64,000 nt of DNA, from NCBI GenBank assembly GCA_934613645.1, contig CAKTTC010000001.1:124001-188000 (forward strand), read 5' to 3'. Shown one piece after another: positions 8,199 through 16,066 of the stretch; within the stretch, counting starts at the first letter, position 1, and every line of letters starts with the position of its first letter. The position numbers and the translations under genes were made by a program. The notes below the pieces were generated by a model. The model was not told the DNA's origin. It ran no database searches and saw only the letters and a list, made by a program, of their open reading frames with translations. The DNA comes from an uncultured Opitutales bacterium. Its GTDB lineage: Bacteria > Verrucomicrobiota > Verrucomicrobiia > Opitutales > Intestinicryptomonadaceae.

Positions 8199-9035
8199 TT
8201 AGCTGATTTGTTTCGGCGGCGGCTCGAGCAGCGCGGAGTCGTCGATGTTGTCTTTGAGTTGCGTTCCGCTGATTCCGCGCGCAAGCGATTCCTTCAGCAG
8301 AAGCGCGAGTTTCTTGGCGGCGATTTTCGGCGGAAGCCCGAGCGGGCGTATGTTGGAAACGCAGTTTCTGTCCGATTCCACCGTGCTCCAGCGCGGCTTG
8401 TAGGTGAAATACGCGCTCAGACTGTCGGGCGAGCCAAGCCCCGGGCGTTCCCCCACAAAGGCTATTGCGTGGCGTATGCCGATTGTCTCGCCTATTGAAT
8501 CCTGAATTTTCACGCGCGCGTAGGGCACTATGATTATGGGCGTCATTGCCCACTCTTTTTCGGGCAGGTTTTCGGCAAGCGCGGAGATTGTCTCAACGGC
8601 GTGTTCGGTTGCGGCAATGGCGGAAAGCCCGTCGGAGACCACCACGGCGAAGTCGCGCCCCTTCCAAGACTTCGCAAGTTCGGCGAGCTTTTTCTTGGAG
8701 TCTTCGTCAAGCGTCTTACCCATGTCGGGATTCATCAAATAAGTTTGCTTGTCGTGCACGGGCGTGTGCAGAATCACGCTTTGGAAGCCCGCTTCGGCGA
8801 ATTTTTTTGCGAGGGCTTCGGCGTCGAACGCCGCGTGGACGGCGTCGCGGGCGCGCGCGTGGGCGAGACGGAAATCGAGCACCGAAGGCGTTCTTTGGCT
8901 TCCGCCCGAACGGCCTATTGCTATGCGCGCGGTTGTGAATTGTTGCAGGGCAATCCACGCGTCGGGCTTCGATACCGCGTTGGCGACGGAGTAGGCGCGG
9001 ACGCCGTTTGAATTCTTACTTGGCAGTGTTTCCAT
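8199..9035 (-). CDS. eutC: Ethanolamine ammonia-lyase small subunit EutC
   Basis: Small subunit of the adenosylcobalamin-dependent lyase that converts ethanolamine to acetaldehyde and ammonia. The 278-residue product shows the family signatures RIAIGRSGGSQRTPSVLDFR, VVVSDGLSA, GERPGLGSPDSLSAYFTY and DRNCVSNI, which form the cobalamin-facing region. Its start overlaps the end of the adjacent eutB by 20 bases, which suggests coupled translation. Only one eutC is present for two eutB genes. Length is close to the enterobacterial protein. Confidence 0.95.
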   Translation of the reverse strand: METLPSKNSNGVRAYSVANAVSKPDAWIALQQFTTARIAIGRSGGSQRTPSVLDFRLAHARARDAVHAAFDAEALAKKFAEAGFQSVILHTPVHDKQTYLMNPDMGKTLDEDSKKKLAELAKSWKGRDFAVVVSDGLSAIAATEHAVETISALAENLPEKEWAMTPIIIVPYARVKIQDSIGETIGIRHAIAFVGERPGLGSPDSLSAYFTYKPRWSTVESDRNCVSNIRPLGLPPKIAAKKLALLLKESLARGISGTQLKDNIDDSALLEPPPKQIS

Positions 9036-10410
9036 AGTCTAAAATCCTTTTGAAATTGTTGTTTGTGTTGTCCAAAAGCCTGAAGTCGGCGTAGATGTTG
9101 TTGCGTTGCAGCCACGCTTCGAATTCGGGCGCGGGGCGCAGGTTGAAGAGCTGCCTGATGTATTGGGTGTCGTGGAAAGAGGTTGTTTGGTTGCCGAGCA
9201 TGATGTCGTCCCAGCCGGGGATTCCCATTATGTAGTTAAGCCCCGCCGCGCCCAGAAGCGTAAGAAGAGTGTCCTGATCGTCTTGGTCGATTTCGGCGTG
9301 GTTTGTGTAGCATACGTCGCAACCCATGGGCAAGCCGAGCATCTTGGCGCAGAAGTGGTCTTCCAAGCCCGCGCGGATAATTTGCTTGCCGTTGTATAAA
9401 TACTCGGGGCCGATGAAGCCTACGACAGTGTTTACAAGCAGCGGCTTGAATTCGCGCGCGACGGCGTATGCGCGGGCTTCGCAAGTTTGCATGTCTACGT
9501 CCCAGTTGCCGTTTGCCGAAAGTGCTGTGCCTTGTCCCGTTTCGAAATACATCACGTTGTTGCCAACAGTTCCGCGCTTGAGTGCAAGGGCGGCTTCATA
9601 AGCCTCGCGTATCATTTCAAGCGATGTCCCGAAGTTCTTGTTTGCAATCTCAGTGCCCGCTATTGACTGGAACACCAAGTCGACGGGCGCGCCGCGCTCA
9701 ATGATTTTGAGCATTGTGCTCACGTGCGCAAGAACGCAGGATTGAGTGGGGATTTGGTATTCGGAAATTGCGGAATCGAGCAGGCGCAAAATGTTTTCTA
9801 TTGCGCGGGTATTGTCGGTTGCGGGATTTACGCCTATTACGGCGTCGCCCACTCCATACATCAGCCCGTCGACAATGGAGGCGGCAATACCTTTGAGGTC
9901 GTCGAACGGGTGGTTGGGCTGCAGGCGCGAAGAGAACCTGCCGCGAAGCCCGAGAGTGTCGCGGAACGCCGTTATCACACGGCGTTTTGAAGCCACCAAA
10001 ATCAGGTCTTGATTGCACATAATTTTGGAGACGGCTGCGACCATTTCGGGAGTCAGCCCCCACATGAGCTTTTCGATAGCCTCTCCGTCTGTCTCGTAGC
10101 GCAGAAGCCAGTCGCGGAACTCGCCGACTGTGAGCGAGGAGATTGGCTCGAACGCCGCCTTGTCGTGCCTGTCGATGATAAGGCGCGTAACCTCGTCCTC
10201 CTCGTAGGGAATCAGAGGCTCTTCGACGAAGAGCTTCAGCGGAACGTCGGCAAGGCACATTTGCGCCGCCACGCGCTCTTCGTAGTCGCGCGCGGCGACT
10301 TTCGCGAGAACGTCGCCCGAGCGGTATGGCGAAGCCTTCGCCATAAGCTCTTTAAGCGACCCGAAGTTGTGCGTCTTGCCGCCTACGTGGACTGTCCATT
10401 TGCGGTTCAT
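9016..10410 (-). CDS. eutB: Ethanolamine ammonia-lyase large subunit EutB, downstream copy
   Basis: Large catalytic subunit with the TIM-barrel active site, 464 residues. The ATG at 10410 overlaps the TGA of the upstream eutB copy (ATGA), which favours this start over an in-frame one at 10503. Residues corresponding to the known ethanolamine-binding set are present: Arg162 and Gln164 (SRLQPNHP), Asn195 (GVNPATD), Glu290 (YFETGQG) and Asp365 (MGCD). It is identical to the upstream copy over residues 1-168 and about 272-365, but differs at many positions in 169-271 and from 366 to the C terminus, which ends in an Asn-rich tail. Overlap with eutC makes this the likelier obligate partner of EutC. 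Confidence 0.95.
   Translation of the reverse strand: MNRKWTVHVGGKTHNFGSLKELMAKASPYRSGDVLAKVAARDYEERVAAQMCLADVPLKLFVEEPLIPYEEDEVTRLIIDRHDKAAFEPISSLTVGEFRDWLLRYETDGEAIEKLMWGLTPEMVAAVSKIMCNQDLILVASKRRVITAFRDTLGLRGRFSSRLQPNHPFDDLKGIAASIVDGLMYGVGDAVIGVNPATDNTRAIENILRLLDSAISEYQIPTQSCVLAHVSTMLKIIERGAPVDLVFQSIAGTEIANKNFGTSLEMIREAYEAALALKRGTVGNNVMYFETGQGTALSANGNWDVDMQTCEARAYAVAREFKPLLVNTVVGFIGPEYLYNGKQIIRAGLEDHFCAKMLGLPMGCDVCYTNHAEIDQDDQDTLLTLLGAAGLNYIMGIPGWDDIMLGNQTTSFHDTQYIRQLFNLRPAPEFEAWLQRNNIYADFRLLDNTNNNFKRILDYGNTAK
9335..9522. repeat. 188-bp exact repeat within eutB (downstream copy)
   Basis: These 188 bases are identical, including third codon positions, to 10723-10910 in the upstream eutB copy. 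The flanking codons carry both synonymous and amino-acid differences. A second, nearly identical tract covers the first 168 codons of both genes. Such mosaic identity between tandem paralogues is what gene conversion produces. Confidence 0.9.
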
Positions 10411-11798
10411 ACAATTCCGTTTTGAAGCAGAAGCGGGTTGTCGGTTTTGTCTTCGGCGGTGAGTCGGTTGCGGGAGTCGAAAATTTTCATTTTCTCGAGC
10501 CACTTTTCGAACTCGGGCGCGGGGCGCAAGTTCAGCAACTGGCGCACGTAGAGGGTGTCGTGGTAGGACGTTGTTTGGTAGCCCAACATGATGTCGTCGC
10601 AGCCGGGGATTCCCATTGTGTAGTTAAGTCCCGCCGCGGCAAGCAGCGTAAGTAGAGTGTCCATATCGTCCTGATCCGCCTCCGCGTGGTTTGTGTAGCA
10701 GATGTCGCAGCCCATGGGAAGCCCGAGCATCTTGGCGCAGAAGTGGTCTTCCAAGCCCGCGCGGATAATTTGCTTGCCGTTGTATAAATACTCGGGGCCG
10801 ATGAAGCCTACGACAGTGTTTACAAGCAGCGGCTTGAATTCGCGCGCGACGGCGTATGCGCGGGCTTCGCAAGTTTGCATGTCTACGTCCCAGTTGCCGT
10901 TTGCCGAAAGGGCAGTGCCTTGACCCGTTTCGAAATACATCACGTTGTTGCCCACAGTTCCGCGCTTGAGCGCAAGGGCGGCCTCGTGCGCTTCGCCGAG
11001 AATTTCGAGGTTTACGCCGAAGTTCTTGTTTGCAATTTCCGTGCCCGCCAACGACTGGAACACCAAGTCGACGGGCGCGCCGCGCTCCATTGCCTCAATG
11101 GCGTTCGTAACGTGTGAAAGCACACACGATTGAGTGGGGATTTCGTATTTCGCAACAAGTTCGTCGATTAGCTTGAGAATCTCAATCATGGCGGGAACGC
11201 TGTCGGTCGCGGGATTGATGCCTATTACGGCGTCGCCGCAGCCGTAGAGAAGCCCGTCGAGCATTGAGGCGGCAATGCCCTTGAGGTCGTCGGAGGGGTG
11301 GTTGGGTTGCAGGCGCGAAGAGAACCTGCCGCGCAGCCCGAGCGTGTCGCGGAACGCCGTTATCACGCGGCGTTTTGAAGCCACCAAAATCAAGTCTTGA
11401 TTGCACATGATTTTGGAGACGGCGGCAACCATTTCGGGAGTCAGCCCCCACATGAGCTTTTCGATAGCCTCTCCGTCGGTCTCGTAGCGCAGAAGCCAGT
11501 CGCGGAACTCGCCGACTGTGAGCGAGGAGATTGGCTCGAACGCAGCCTTGTCGTGCCTGTCGATGATAAGGCGCGTAACCTCGTCCTCCTCGTAGGGAAT
11601 CAGAGGCTCTTCTACAAAGAGCTTCAGCGGAACGTCGGCAAGGCACATTTGGGCTGCAACGCGTTCTTCGTAGTCGCGCGCGGCGACTTTCGCGAGAACA
11701 TCGCCCGAGCGGTATGGCGAAGCCTTCGCCATAAGCTCTTTAAGCGACCCGAAGTTGTGCGTCTTGCCGCCTACGTGGACTGTCCATTTGCGGTTCAC
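10407..11798 (-). CDS. eutB: Ethanolamine ammonia-lyase large subunit EutB, upstream copy
   Basis: Second full-length EutB of 463 residues, 12 bases after the TRAP large permease gene and overlapping the next eutB by four bases. All active-site positions listed for the other copy are conserved (Arg162, Gln164, Asn195, Ser249, Glu290, Asp365). The middle segment 169-271 carries changes such as FDDLKGIAASIVDGLMYG to SDDLKGIAASMLDGLLYG, and the C-terminal 100 residues are also divergent, ending in DNPLLLQNGIV. Both copies look functional. The pair could form mixed or alternative EutBC complexes, or one may act on a related amino alcohol. That is inference. Confidence 0.95.
   Translation of the reverse strand: MNRKWTVHVGGKTHNFGSLKELMAKASPYRSGDVLAKVAARDYEERVAAQMCLADVPLKLFVEEPLIPYEEDEVTRLIIDRHDKAAFEPISSLTVGEFRDWLLRYETDGEAIEKLMWGLTPEMVAAVSKIMCNQDLILVASKRRVITAFRDTLGLRGRFSSRLQPNHPSDDLKGIAASMLDGLLYGCGDAVIGINPATDSVPAMIEILKLIDELVAKYEIPTQSCVLSHVTNAIEAMERGAPVDLVFQSLAGTEIANKNFGVNLEILGEAHEAALALKRGTVGNNVMYFETGQGTALSANGNWDVDMQTCEARAYAVAREFKPLLVNTVVGFIGPEYLYNGKQIIRAGLEDHFCAKMLGLPMGCDICYTNHAEADQDDMDTLLTLLAAAGLNYTMGIPGCDDIMLGYQTTSYHDTLYVRQLLNLRPAPEFEKWLEKMKIFDSRNRLTAEDKTDNPLLLQNGIV
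10723..10910. repeat. 188-bp exact repeat within eutB (upstream copy)
   Basis: Partner of the exact repeat at 9335-9522, offset by 1388 bases. It encodes about residues 304-364 of EutB, including part of the barrel and Asp365's neighbourhood. It marks one of two homogenised tracts. Confidence 0.9.
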
Positions 11799-11810
11799 TG
11801 CAAGCCTCCT

Positions 11811-13142
11811 TTACTTTATCGGCGTGAATTGCGACGGCAGCCACAGCGCGATTTCGGGGAATATCATTATCAGAATCAACGCCAGCAGCATAAGCCCCAC
11901 GAACGGAATTATCGACGCGTAAATATCCTTAATCGTAATCGACTTCGGCGACATTGCGCGCATAAGGAACAGGTTGTATCCGAACGGCGGTGTGATATAC
12001 GCTATTTGGCAGGTGATTGTGTAGAGTATTCCGAACCAAATCGGGTTGAATCCCAACTTGACAACCAGCGGTATGTAGAGCGGGGCGACGATTACGAGCA
12101 TTGCGGTATCGTCAAGGAATATGCCGAGAATGATGAACGAAATTTGCATCATCAGCAGCACTTGCCACGGCGACAACCCCCAGTCGTTCAGGAACAATCC
12201 CTCGAGCGCGCGGACTGCGCCAAGTCCGTCGAAGACTGCCGCGAAGGCGAGAGCCGCCATCATAATCCACATAAACATTGCGGAGTTGTCGAGCGTTTCC
12301 ACGAGCGTCTTCTTGAATATCGCCCAAGTGAGGCGGCGGCGCAGCAGTGCCACTATGAATGCCGCTATCGCACCCAGAGCCGAGCTTTCAACAAGGCTTG
12401 TCAGCCCGAAGAAGAACGACCCTATCACCGAGAAAATCAGCAACAGCGGGATAATTCCCGAGCTTAAAACCTTCAGCTTCTCCTTGGTGGTGTAGTTTCT
12501 TTCGCTCTCGGGCAGGGCGGGGCCCAGCTTGGGGTTGATTTTGCACCTGATTAGAATGTATGCCAAAAACAGCAGTGTCATCAGTATTCCGGGGCCTACG
12601 CCTGCAAGCCACAGTTGGCTTACGGGTTGGCGCGCAATCATTCCGTAAAGCACAAGCACGATACTCGGGGGAATCAGAATGCCGAGCGAGCTTCCCGCTT
12701 GGATTAGTCCGCTAATCATGCGCTTGTCGTAGTTGCGCTTGAGAAGCTCGGGTAAAGCCACGCTGCAGCCGATTGCCATGCCCGCAACGCTAAGCCCGTT
12801 CATGCAGGAAATCAGCACCATAATAAGCAGCGTTCCCACCGCAAGTCCGCCTTTGAGCGAACCCATCCAGACGTGGAACATATGATACATATCGTTTGCA
12901 ATGCCCGATTCCGAAAGCATAAAGCCCATGAATACGAACATCGGCAGCGTCAACATCGGATACCAGTTGAACAGCTTGATTGCGGCGTTGAAGCCCAACG
13001 CCGTGCTGCCGTCGCCCCACAGGAAAATTGCGGCCACAACGCCCACAAAGCCCATCGCGCCGAACACGCGTTGCCCCGTGAGCATAAGCAGCATCAGCGA
13101 CGAAAACATCAGCAATATTATTATTTCGGGAGACAGTTCCAT
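11811..13142 (-). CDS. dctM: TRAP transporter large permease DctM
   Basis: Large membrane subunit of a tripartite ATP-independent periplasmic transporter, which imports solutes with sodium. The 443-residue product has about a dozen hydrophobic segments and DctM-family stretches such as GLSVAGMAIGCSVALPELLKR, SSLGILIPPSIVLVLYGMIA and FLDDTAMLVIVAPLYIPLV. The IPPS motif is a family hallmark. It begins one base after the dctQ stop and ends 12 bases before eutB, so transporter and lyase are one operon. The substrate is therefore likely ethanolamine or a related amine, although known TRAP substrates are mostly carboxylates and sulfonates. Confidence 0.93.
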   Translation of the reverse strand: MELSPEIIILLMFSSLMLLMLTGQRVFGAMGFVGVVAAIFLWGDGSTALGFNAAIKLFNWYPMLTLPMFVFMGFMLSESGIANDMYHMFHVWMGSLKGGLAVGTLLIMVLISCMNGLSVAGMAIGCSVALPELLKRNYDKRMISGLIQAGSSLGILIPPSIVLVLYGMIARQPVSQLWLAGVGPGILMTLLFLAYILIRCKINPKLGPALPESERNYTTKEKLKVLSSGIIPLLLIFSVIGSFFFGLTSLVESSALGAIAAFIVALLRRRLTWAIFKKTLVETLDNSAMFMWIMMAALAFAAVFDGLGAVRALEGLFLNDWGLSPWQVLLMMQISFIILGIFLDDTAMLVIVAPLYIPLVVKLGFNPIWFGILYTITCQIAYITPPFGYNLFLMRAMSPKSITIKDIYASIIPFVGLMLLALILIMIFPEIALWLPSQFTPIK

Positions 13143-13143
13143 T

Positions 13144-13740
13144 TTACATCTTCCTTCCTAAAACTCTGCAAAAGTCCTTCATCAGTTCGGCAGTTCCTTG
13201 CAGCAGCATAAGAGCCATTCCGAACGTCATTATTATTTTGATTGGAGCCATCGGCGGCCTCCAGACCGAGTGGTTGCGTTGGTCGAATTCGAGCGCGAAC
13301 GCCGAACTTTCCCAGCCGCCCTTTACCATTACATAGAGGTAGAACAGCATAAAAAAGACCGTGAAAACATCAACCAGAGCCTTTTTATACGGCGACCACC
13401 TCTCGTAGAGAAAGTCCATTCTCACGTGTATGCCGTGCTTGAGACTGCTCGCCCCGCCGAGAATGTAATACGCCGCCATTGTAAACTGCGCCATTTCCAT
13501 AACCCAGATAACGGGGTGGTGCAGGGCGTTTGTTACGATGGAATACAGAAGTATGCCCATCATCGCCAAAAGCAGATACATAGCCCCTTTGCCGACAAAT
13601 TCGCTCAACTTTTCAACCGAGCGAACATACAGGTCAATCAGCCTGAAAAGCGGAACGCCCGTTTTGATGCGAACCTTGCGCCAGTTGATTGAATCGAGCC
13701 AGTCGTCCAAATCGTCGAATCTTGTTCTTCTAATAATCAT
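13144..13740 (-). CDS. dctQ: TRAP transporter small permease DctQ
   Basis: Small membrane subunit that pairs with DctM. The 198-residue product has a hydrophilic N terminus of about 50 residues, then four hydrophobic segments, as in the DctQ family (for example GKGAMYLLLAMMGILLYSIV and WVMEMAQFTMAAYYILGGAS). The LKHGIHVRMDFLYERW segment between helices two and three matches the conserved HIRVD-type loop. Sequence conservation in this family is low, so position between dctP and dctM carries much of the weight. A GC-rich hairpin at 13783-13806 separates it from dctP. Confidence 0.9.
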   Translation of the reverse strand: MIIRRTRFDDLDDWLDSINWRKVRIKTGVPLFRLIDLYVRSVEKLSEFVGKGAMYLLLAMMGILLYSIVTNALHHPVIWVMEMAQFTMAAYYILGGASSLKHGIHVRMDFLYERWSPYKKALVDVFTVFFMLFYLYVMVKGGWESSAFALEFDQRNHSVWRPPMAPIKIIMTFGMALMLLQGTAELMKDFCRVLGRKM

Positions 13741-13782
13741 AATGCAGAATAATTCCGTTTGTTTTTACGCGCAAAGCGTTGC

Positions 13783-13806
13783 CCGCGCGACGTTTTGCGC
13801 GCGCGG
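13783..13806 (-). promoter_or_regulatory. Intercistronic GC-rich hairpin between dctP and dctQ
   Basis: CCGCGCG (13783-13789) pairs perfectly with CGCGCGG (13800-13806) across a 10-base loop. It lies in the only sizeable gap of the operon, just after the binding-protein gene on the minus strand. There is no U-tract after it on that strand, so it is not a canonical terminator. Such hairpins often stabilise the binding-protein mRNA end and lower downstream permease expression. Confidence 0.35.
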
Positions 13807-13828
13807 ACAAGTTTGATTTTCTTCCCGT

Positions 13829-14914
13829 TTAGTAGCGGTATGGCGCGCCCGCCTTATCCATGAGTGCGTTGTAGTTCTTGAGAATTTCAACGACCTTCTT
13901 CACGCGCGGCGTTCCCTTTGCGGCGATATCGTCCCAGAATTTGACTGCGGCGTTTTCCACCGTCTTCCATTCGTCGCCCTTTATGGAGGTGAGCTTGAGC
14001 TTGTTGCCGTTTACGCGCAGCTTTGCCTCGCCGCCCCAATACCAGTATTGGCGGTAGTAGTGCGAACTGTCCATGCAGAGCTTGAACAACTCCTTGAGGT
14101 GCTCGGGAACTTTGTTCCAAGACTTCGTGTTGGCGAGGAACGAGCCTATCCACGCGCCCGAGATGTTGTTTGTAAGGAAGTATTTTGTGGCGTTCGCCCA
14201 GCCGACCGTGTAGGCTTCTGTTATGCCGCACCACGCAACGCCGTCGAGTTCGCCCGTGCGCATCGCCATTTCCACGTCTTCGACGGGGACGGTTACGGGC
14301 ACTATTCCGAACTGCGTCAGGAAGCGTCCCGCAGTCGGGGAGGTGTAGACTTTCTTGCCCTTGATGTCGGAGAGCTTGGTAATCGGCTCTTTGGTGATGA
14401 AATTGCAGGGGTCCCACGCGCCCGAGCTAAGCCACGTTACGTTCTTTACGTCCTTGTATGATTCCGCCCAGATTTTGTCCAAACCGAATTCGTAGAAAAG
14501 CGCGGGAACGTCGAGCGAATAGCGCGTTGCAAGCGGGAAGTATGCGCTGAACGGGGCGACATCGGCGGGCGAACCCATGGAGTCGTCGTCGCTTTGGACG
14601 CAGTCGAGAGTGCCTTGTTGCAGCGCGCTGAAAAGCTCGCTTGTGGGCACGAGCTGATCGGCGTAATACAGCTCGATGAACATTTCGCCCTTTGCCACTT
14701 TGTTGAACGCCTCAATCGCCGGCTTTATCACGTGTGCGCCAAGCGATGTGCTTGCGTATGTTTGCAGACGCCACCTGATGGGCTTTTTCGACGCCCCCAT
14801 TATATACGGCGCGCCGACCGCCAAAGCCGAACCGAGTCCGAGCTTTTTGAGGAATTCGCGCTTGCCCATCTTGGGGGCTTCGCGGGTTGCTGCGGTAGTA
14901 GATGTGTTGTTCAT
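13829..14914 (-). CDS. dctP: TRAP transporter substrate-binding protein DctP
   Basis: Periplasmic solute receptor of 361 residues. The N terminus carries a Tat-like signal with a single Arg (GKREFLKKLGLGSALAVGAP), as in several TRAP receptors. The DctP fold is seen in PIRWRLQTYAS, IELYYADQLVPTSELFSALQQG and LSDIKGKKVYTSPTAGRFLTQFG. In most TRAP receptors the last segment has an Arg (G-K-x-R) that binds the substrate carboxylate; here Tyr190 occupies that place. This fits a non-carboxylate substrate such as ethanolamine, but the alignment was made by eye. The gene is second in the operon, after the outer-membrane protein gene. Confidence 0.92.
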   Translation of the reverse strand: MNNTSTTAATREAPKMGKREFLKKLGLGSALAVGAPYIMGASKKPIRWRLQTYASTSLGAHVIKPAIEAFNKVAKGEMFIELYYADQLVPTSELFSALQQGTLDCVQSDDDSMGSPADVAPFSAYFPLATRYSLDVPALFYEFGLDKIWAESYKDVKNVTWLSSGAWDPCNFITKEPITKLSDIKGKKVYTSPTAGRFLTQFGIVPVTVPVEDVEMAMRTGELDGVAWCGITEAYTVGWANATKYFLTNNISGAWIGSFLANTKSWNKVPEHLKELFKLCMDSSHYYRQYWYWGGEAKLRVNGNKLKLTSIKGDEWKTVENAAVKFWDDIAAKGTPRVKKVVEILKNYNALMDKAGAPYRY

Positions 14915-14968
14915 GATTTTGCCTTTCCGAAGAAATTTTTAACGTATTTTGTTGTTTGTTGTGTTTGA

Positions 14969-15775
14969 TTAGAACCCGACCGACGTTTTTGCGCCGAACC
15001 AGAGGTTGCTTTTGTGCCCGTCGAGCGTGTAGGAGGCGTCGTTGTTGATTGAATAGCGTCCGCCTGCGGAAATGCTCCAGTTGTCGGTGATTGCGACTGA
15101 AACGTCCGCGCTTGTCATCAGATACGCAAAGCCGCCGTCGGCAAGACCGCCTTTGTAGTCGCCGTAGCCGCCCGCGACAGCCAAGTCAAGCGTGCCCCAC
15201 GTTTCGTCGATAACCCATTTGGTAATCGGTGCGGAGTATGAAAGCCCGCCCTCAATTACAGAGCCGCTATACGTCAGGTTGTAGTAGTATGCAACATACG
15301 GGCTGACTGCGAAATCGCCGAGGAATTCGGAGGTATCGTAGCTAAGGGCTATTTTCAGTTCGTGCTCGTTTGTAGAACCCGCGTCGGGATAGGTATATGC
15401 GGTGTAGCCGAAGTCTATCGTGAAATTCTCAATAGAATACGTCAGTCCCGCGTAGAGGTCGTTTTCTTTGTATGAACCCGCGGTGTCGTCGGTAGAGAAG
15501 CAGCCCCACCAGCCCGCGTAGGCGGCGAATCCCGAACCGAAATCGTAGCCGACATCAACCTGCGGCGCAATAGTCCGTTCGGCGAGCTGTTTGCCCCTGA
15601 ATATGAACTCCGACTCATAATCGGCAGTCGCCGAGAAGGAGAAATTTTTTACAATCTCTCCGAGGGAAGCGTTGCCGATGAGCGCGTTGATTTCCTTCGG
15701 GGCTTCCTCCGCAAAACCGAGAGCCGCCGAAGCGAGGATTATTGTCGATACAGATGCGATGTTTTTTAGGTTCAT
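14969..15775 (-). CDS. Predicted outer-membrane protein (TorF/TIGR02001-like)
   Basis: Small beta-barrel protein of 268 residues with a signal peptide (MNLKNIASVSTIILASAALGFA) and alternating strands ending in GAKTSVGF. The segments FSFSATADYESEFIFRGKQLAERTIAPQ and FAAYAGWWGCF resemble the TIGR02001/TorF family of Gram-negative outer-membrane proteins of unknown function. It is the first gene of the minus-strand operon that continues with the TRAP transporter and eutB-eutB-eutC. It may therefore be the outer-membrane entry for the TRAP substrate, which is inference from position. An ATG at 15775 directly gives the signal peptide. Confidence 0.75.
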   Translation of the reverse strand: MNLKNIASVSTIILASAALGFAEEAPKEINALIGNASLGEIVKNFSFSATADYESEFIFRGKQLAERTIAPQVDVGYDFGSGFAAYAGWWGCFSTDDTAGSYKENDLYAGLTYSIENFTIDFGYTAYTYPDAGSTNEHELKIALSYDTSEFLGDFAVSPYVAYYYNLTYSGSVIEGGLSYSAPITKWVIDETWGTLDLAVAGGYGDYKGGLADGGFAYLMTSADVSVAITDNWSISAGGRYSINNDASYTLDGHKSNLWFGAKTSVGF

Positions 15776-15998
15776 TGTTTTTGTGTTTGGTGTTGTAGGT
15801 TTCGGGCTTTTTGTGCCCGTTTTTTCTTTAGCAAAACGCGTGCCAGTTTTTACGATAATTTTATTTTATTGAACCTCATTTAATTGCGCGTTTTAAGCCT
15901 GTTTTTGCGGATTTTGCAAAACACACAAATTTGTATTTTTGCGGAAAATTCAATTTTGTATGTTTACAATTTTGTAGTTTTTGCGGCATCGGGCGGGC

Positions 15999-16036
15999 AC
16001 AAAAAAAACCTTCCGCCGAAAAGACGGAAGGTTTTG
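15999..16036 (-). terminator. Intrinsic terminator after the FHS transporter gene
   Basis: AAAACCTTCCG (16005-16015) and CGGAAGGTTTT (16025-16035) form an 11-bp perfect stem. On the minus strand it is followed by a run of eight T. It lies about 30 bases after the stop of the gene ending at 16067. Confidence 0.9.
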
Positions 16037-16066
16037 AAAACTGAATCTGACTTTGCGCTTCTGCTT

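Noticed and set aside
15803..15819. CGGGC/GCCCG hairpin followed by T6 on the plus strand near the outer-membrane protein start
   Set aside because: No plus-strand gene precedes it and the stem is only five pairs; it may be chance or a leader structure of the minus-strand transcript.
15776..16000. Cobalamin riboswitch upstream of the TRAP-eut operon
   Set aside because: I looked for a B12-box-like sequence and paired helices because EutBC needs adenosylcobalamin, but saw none.
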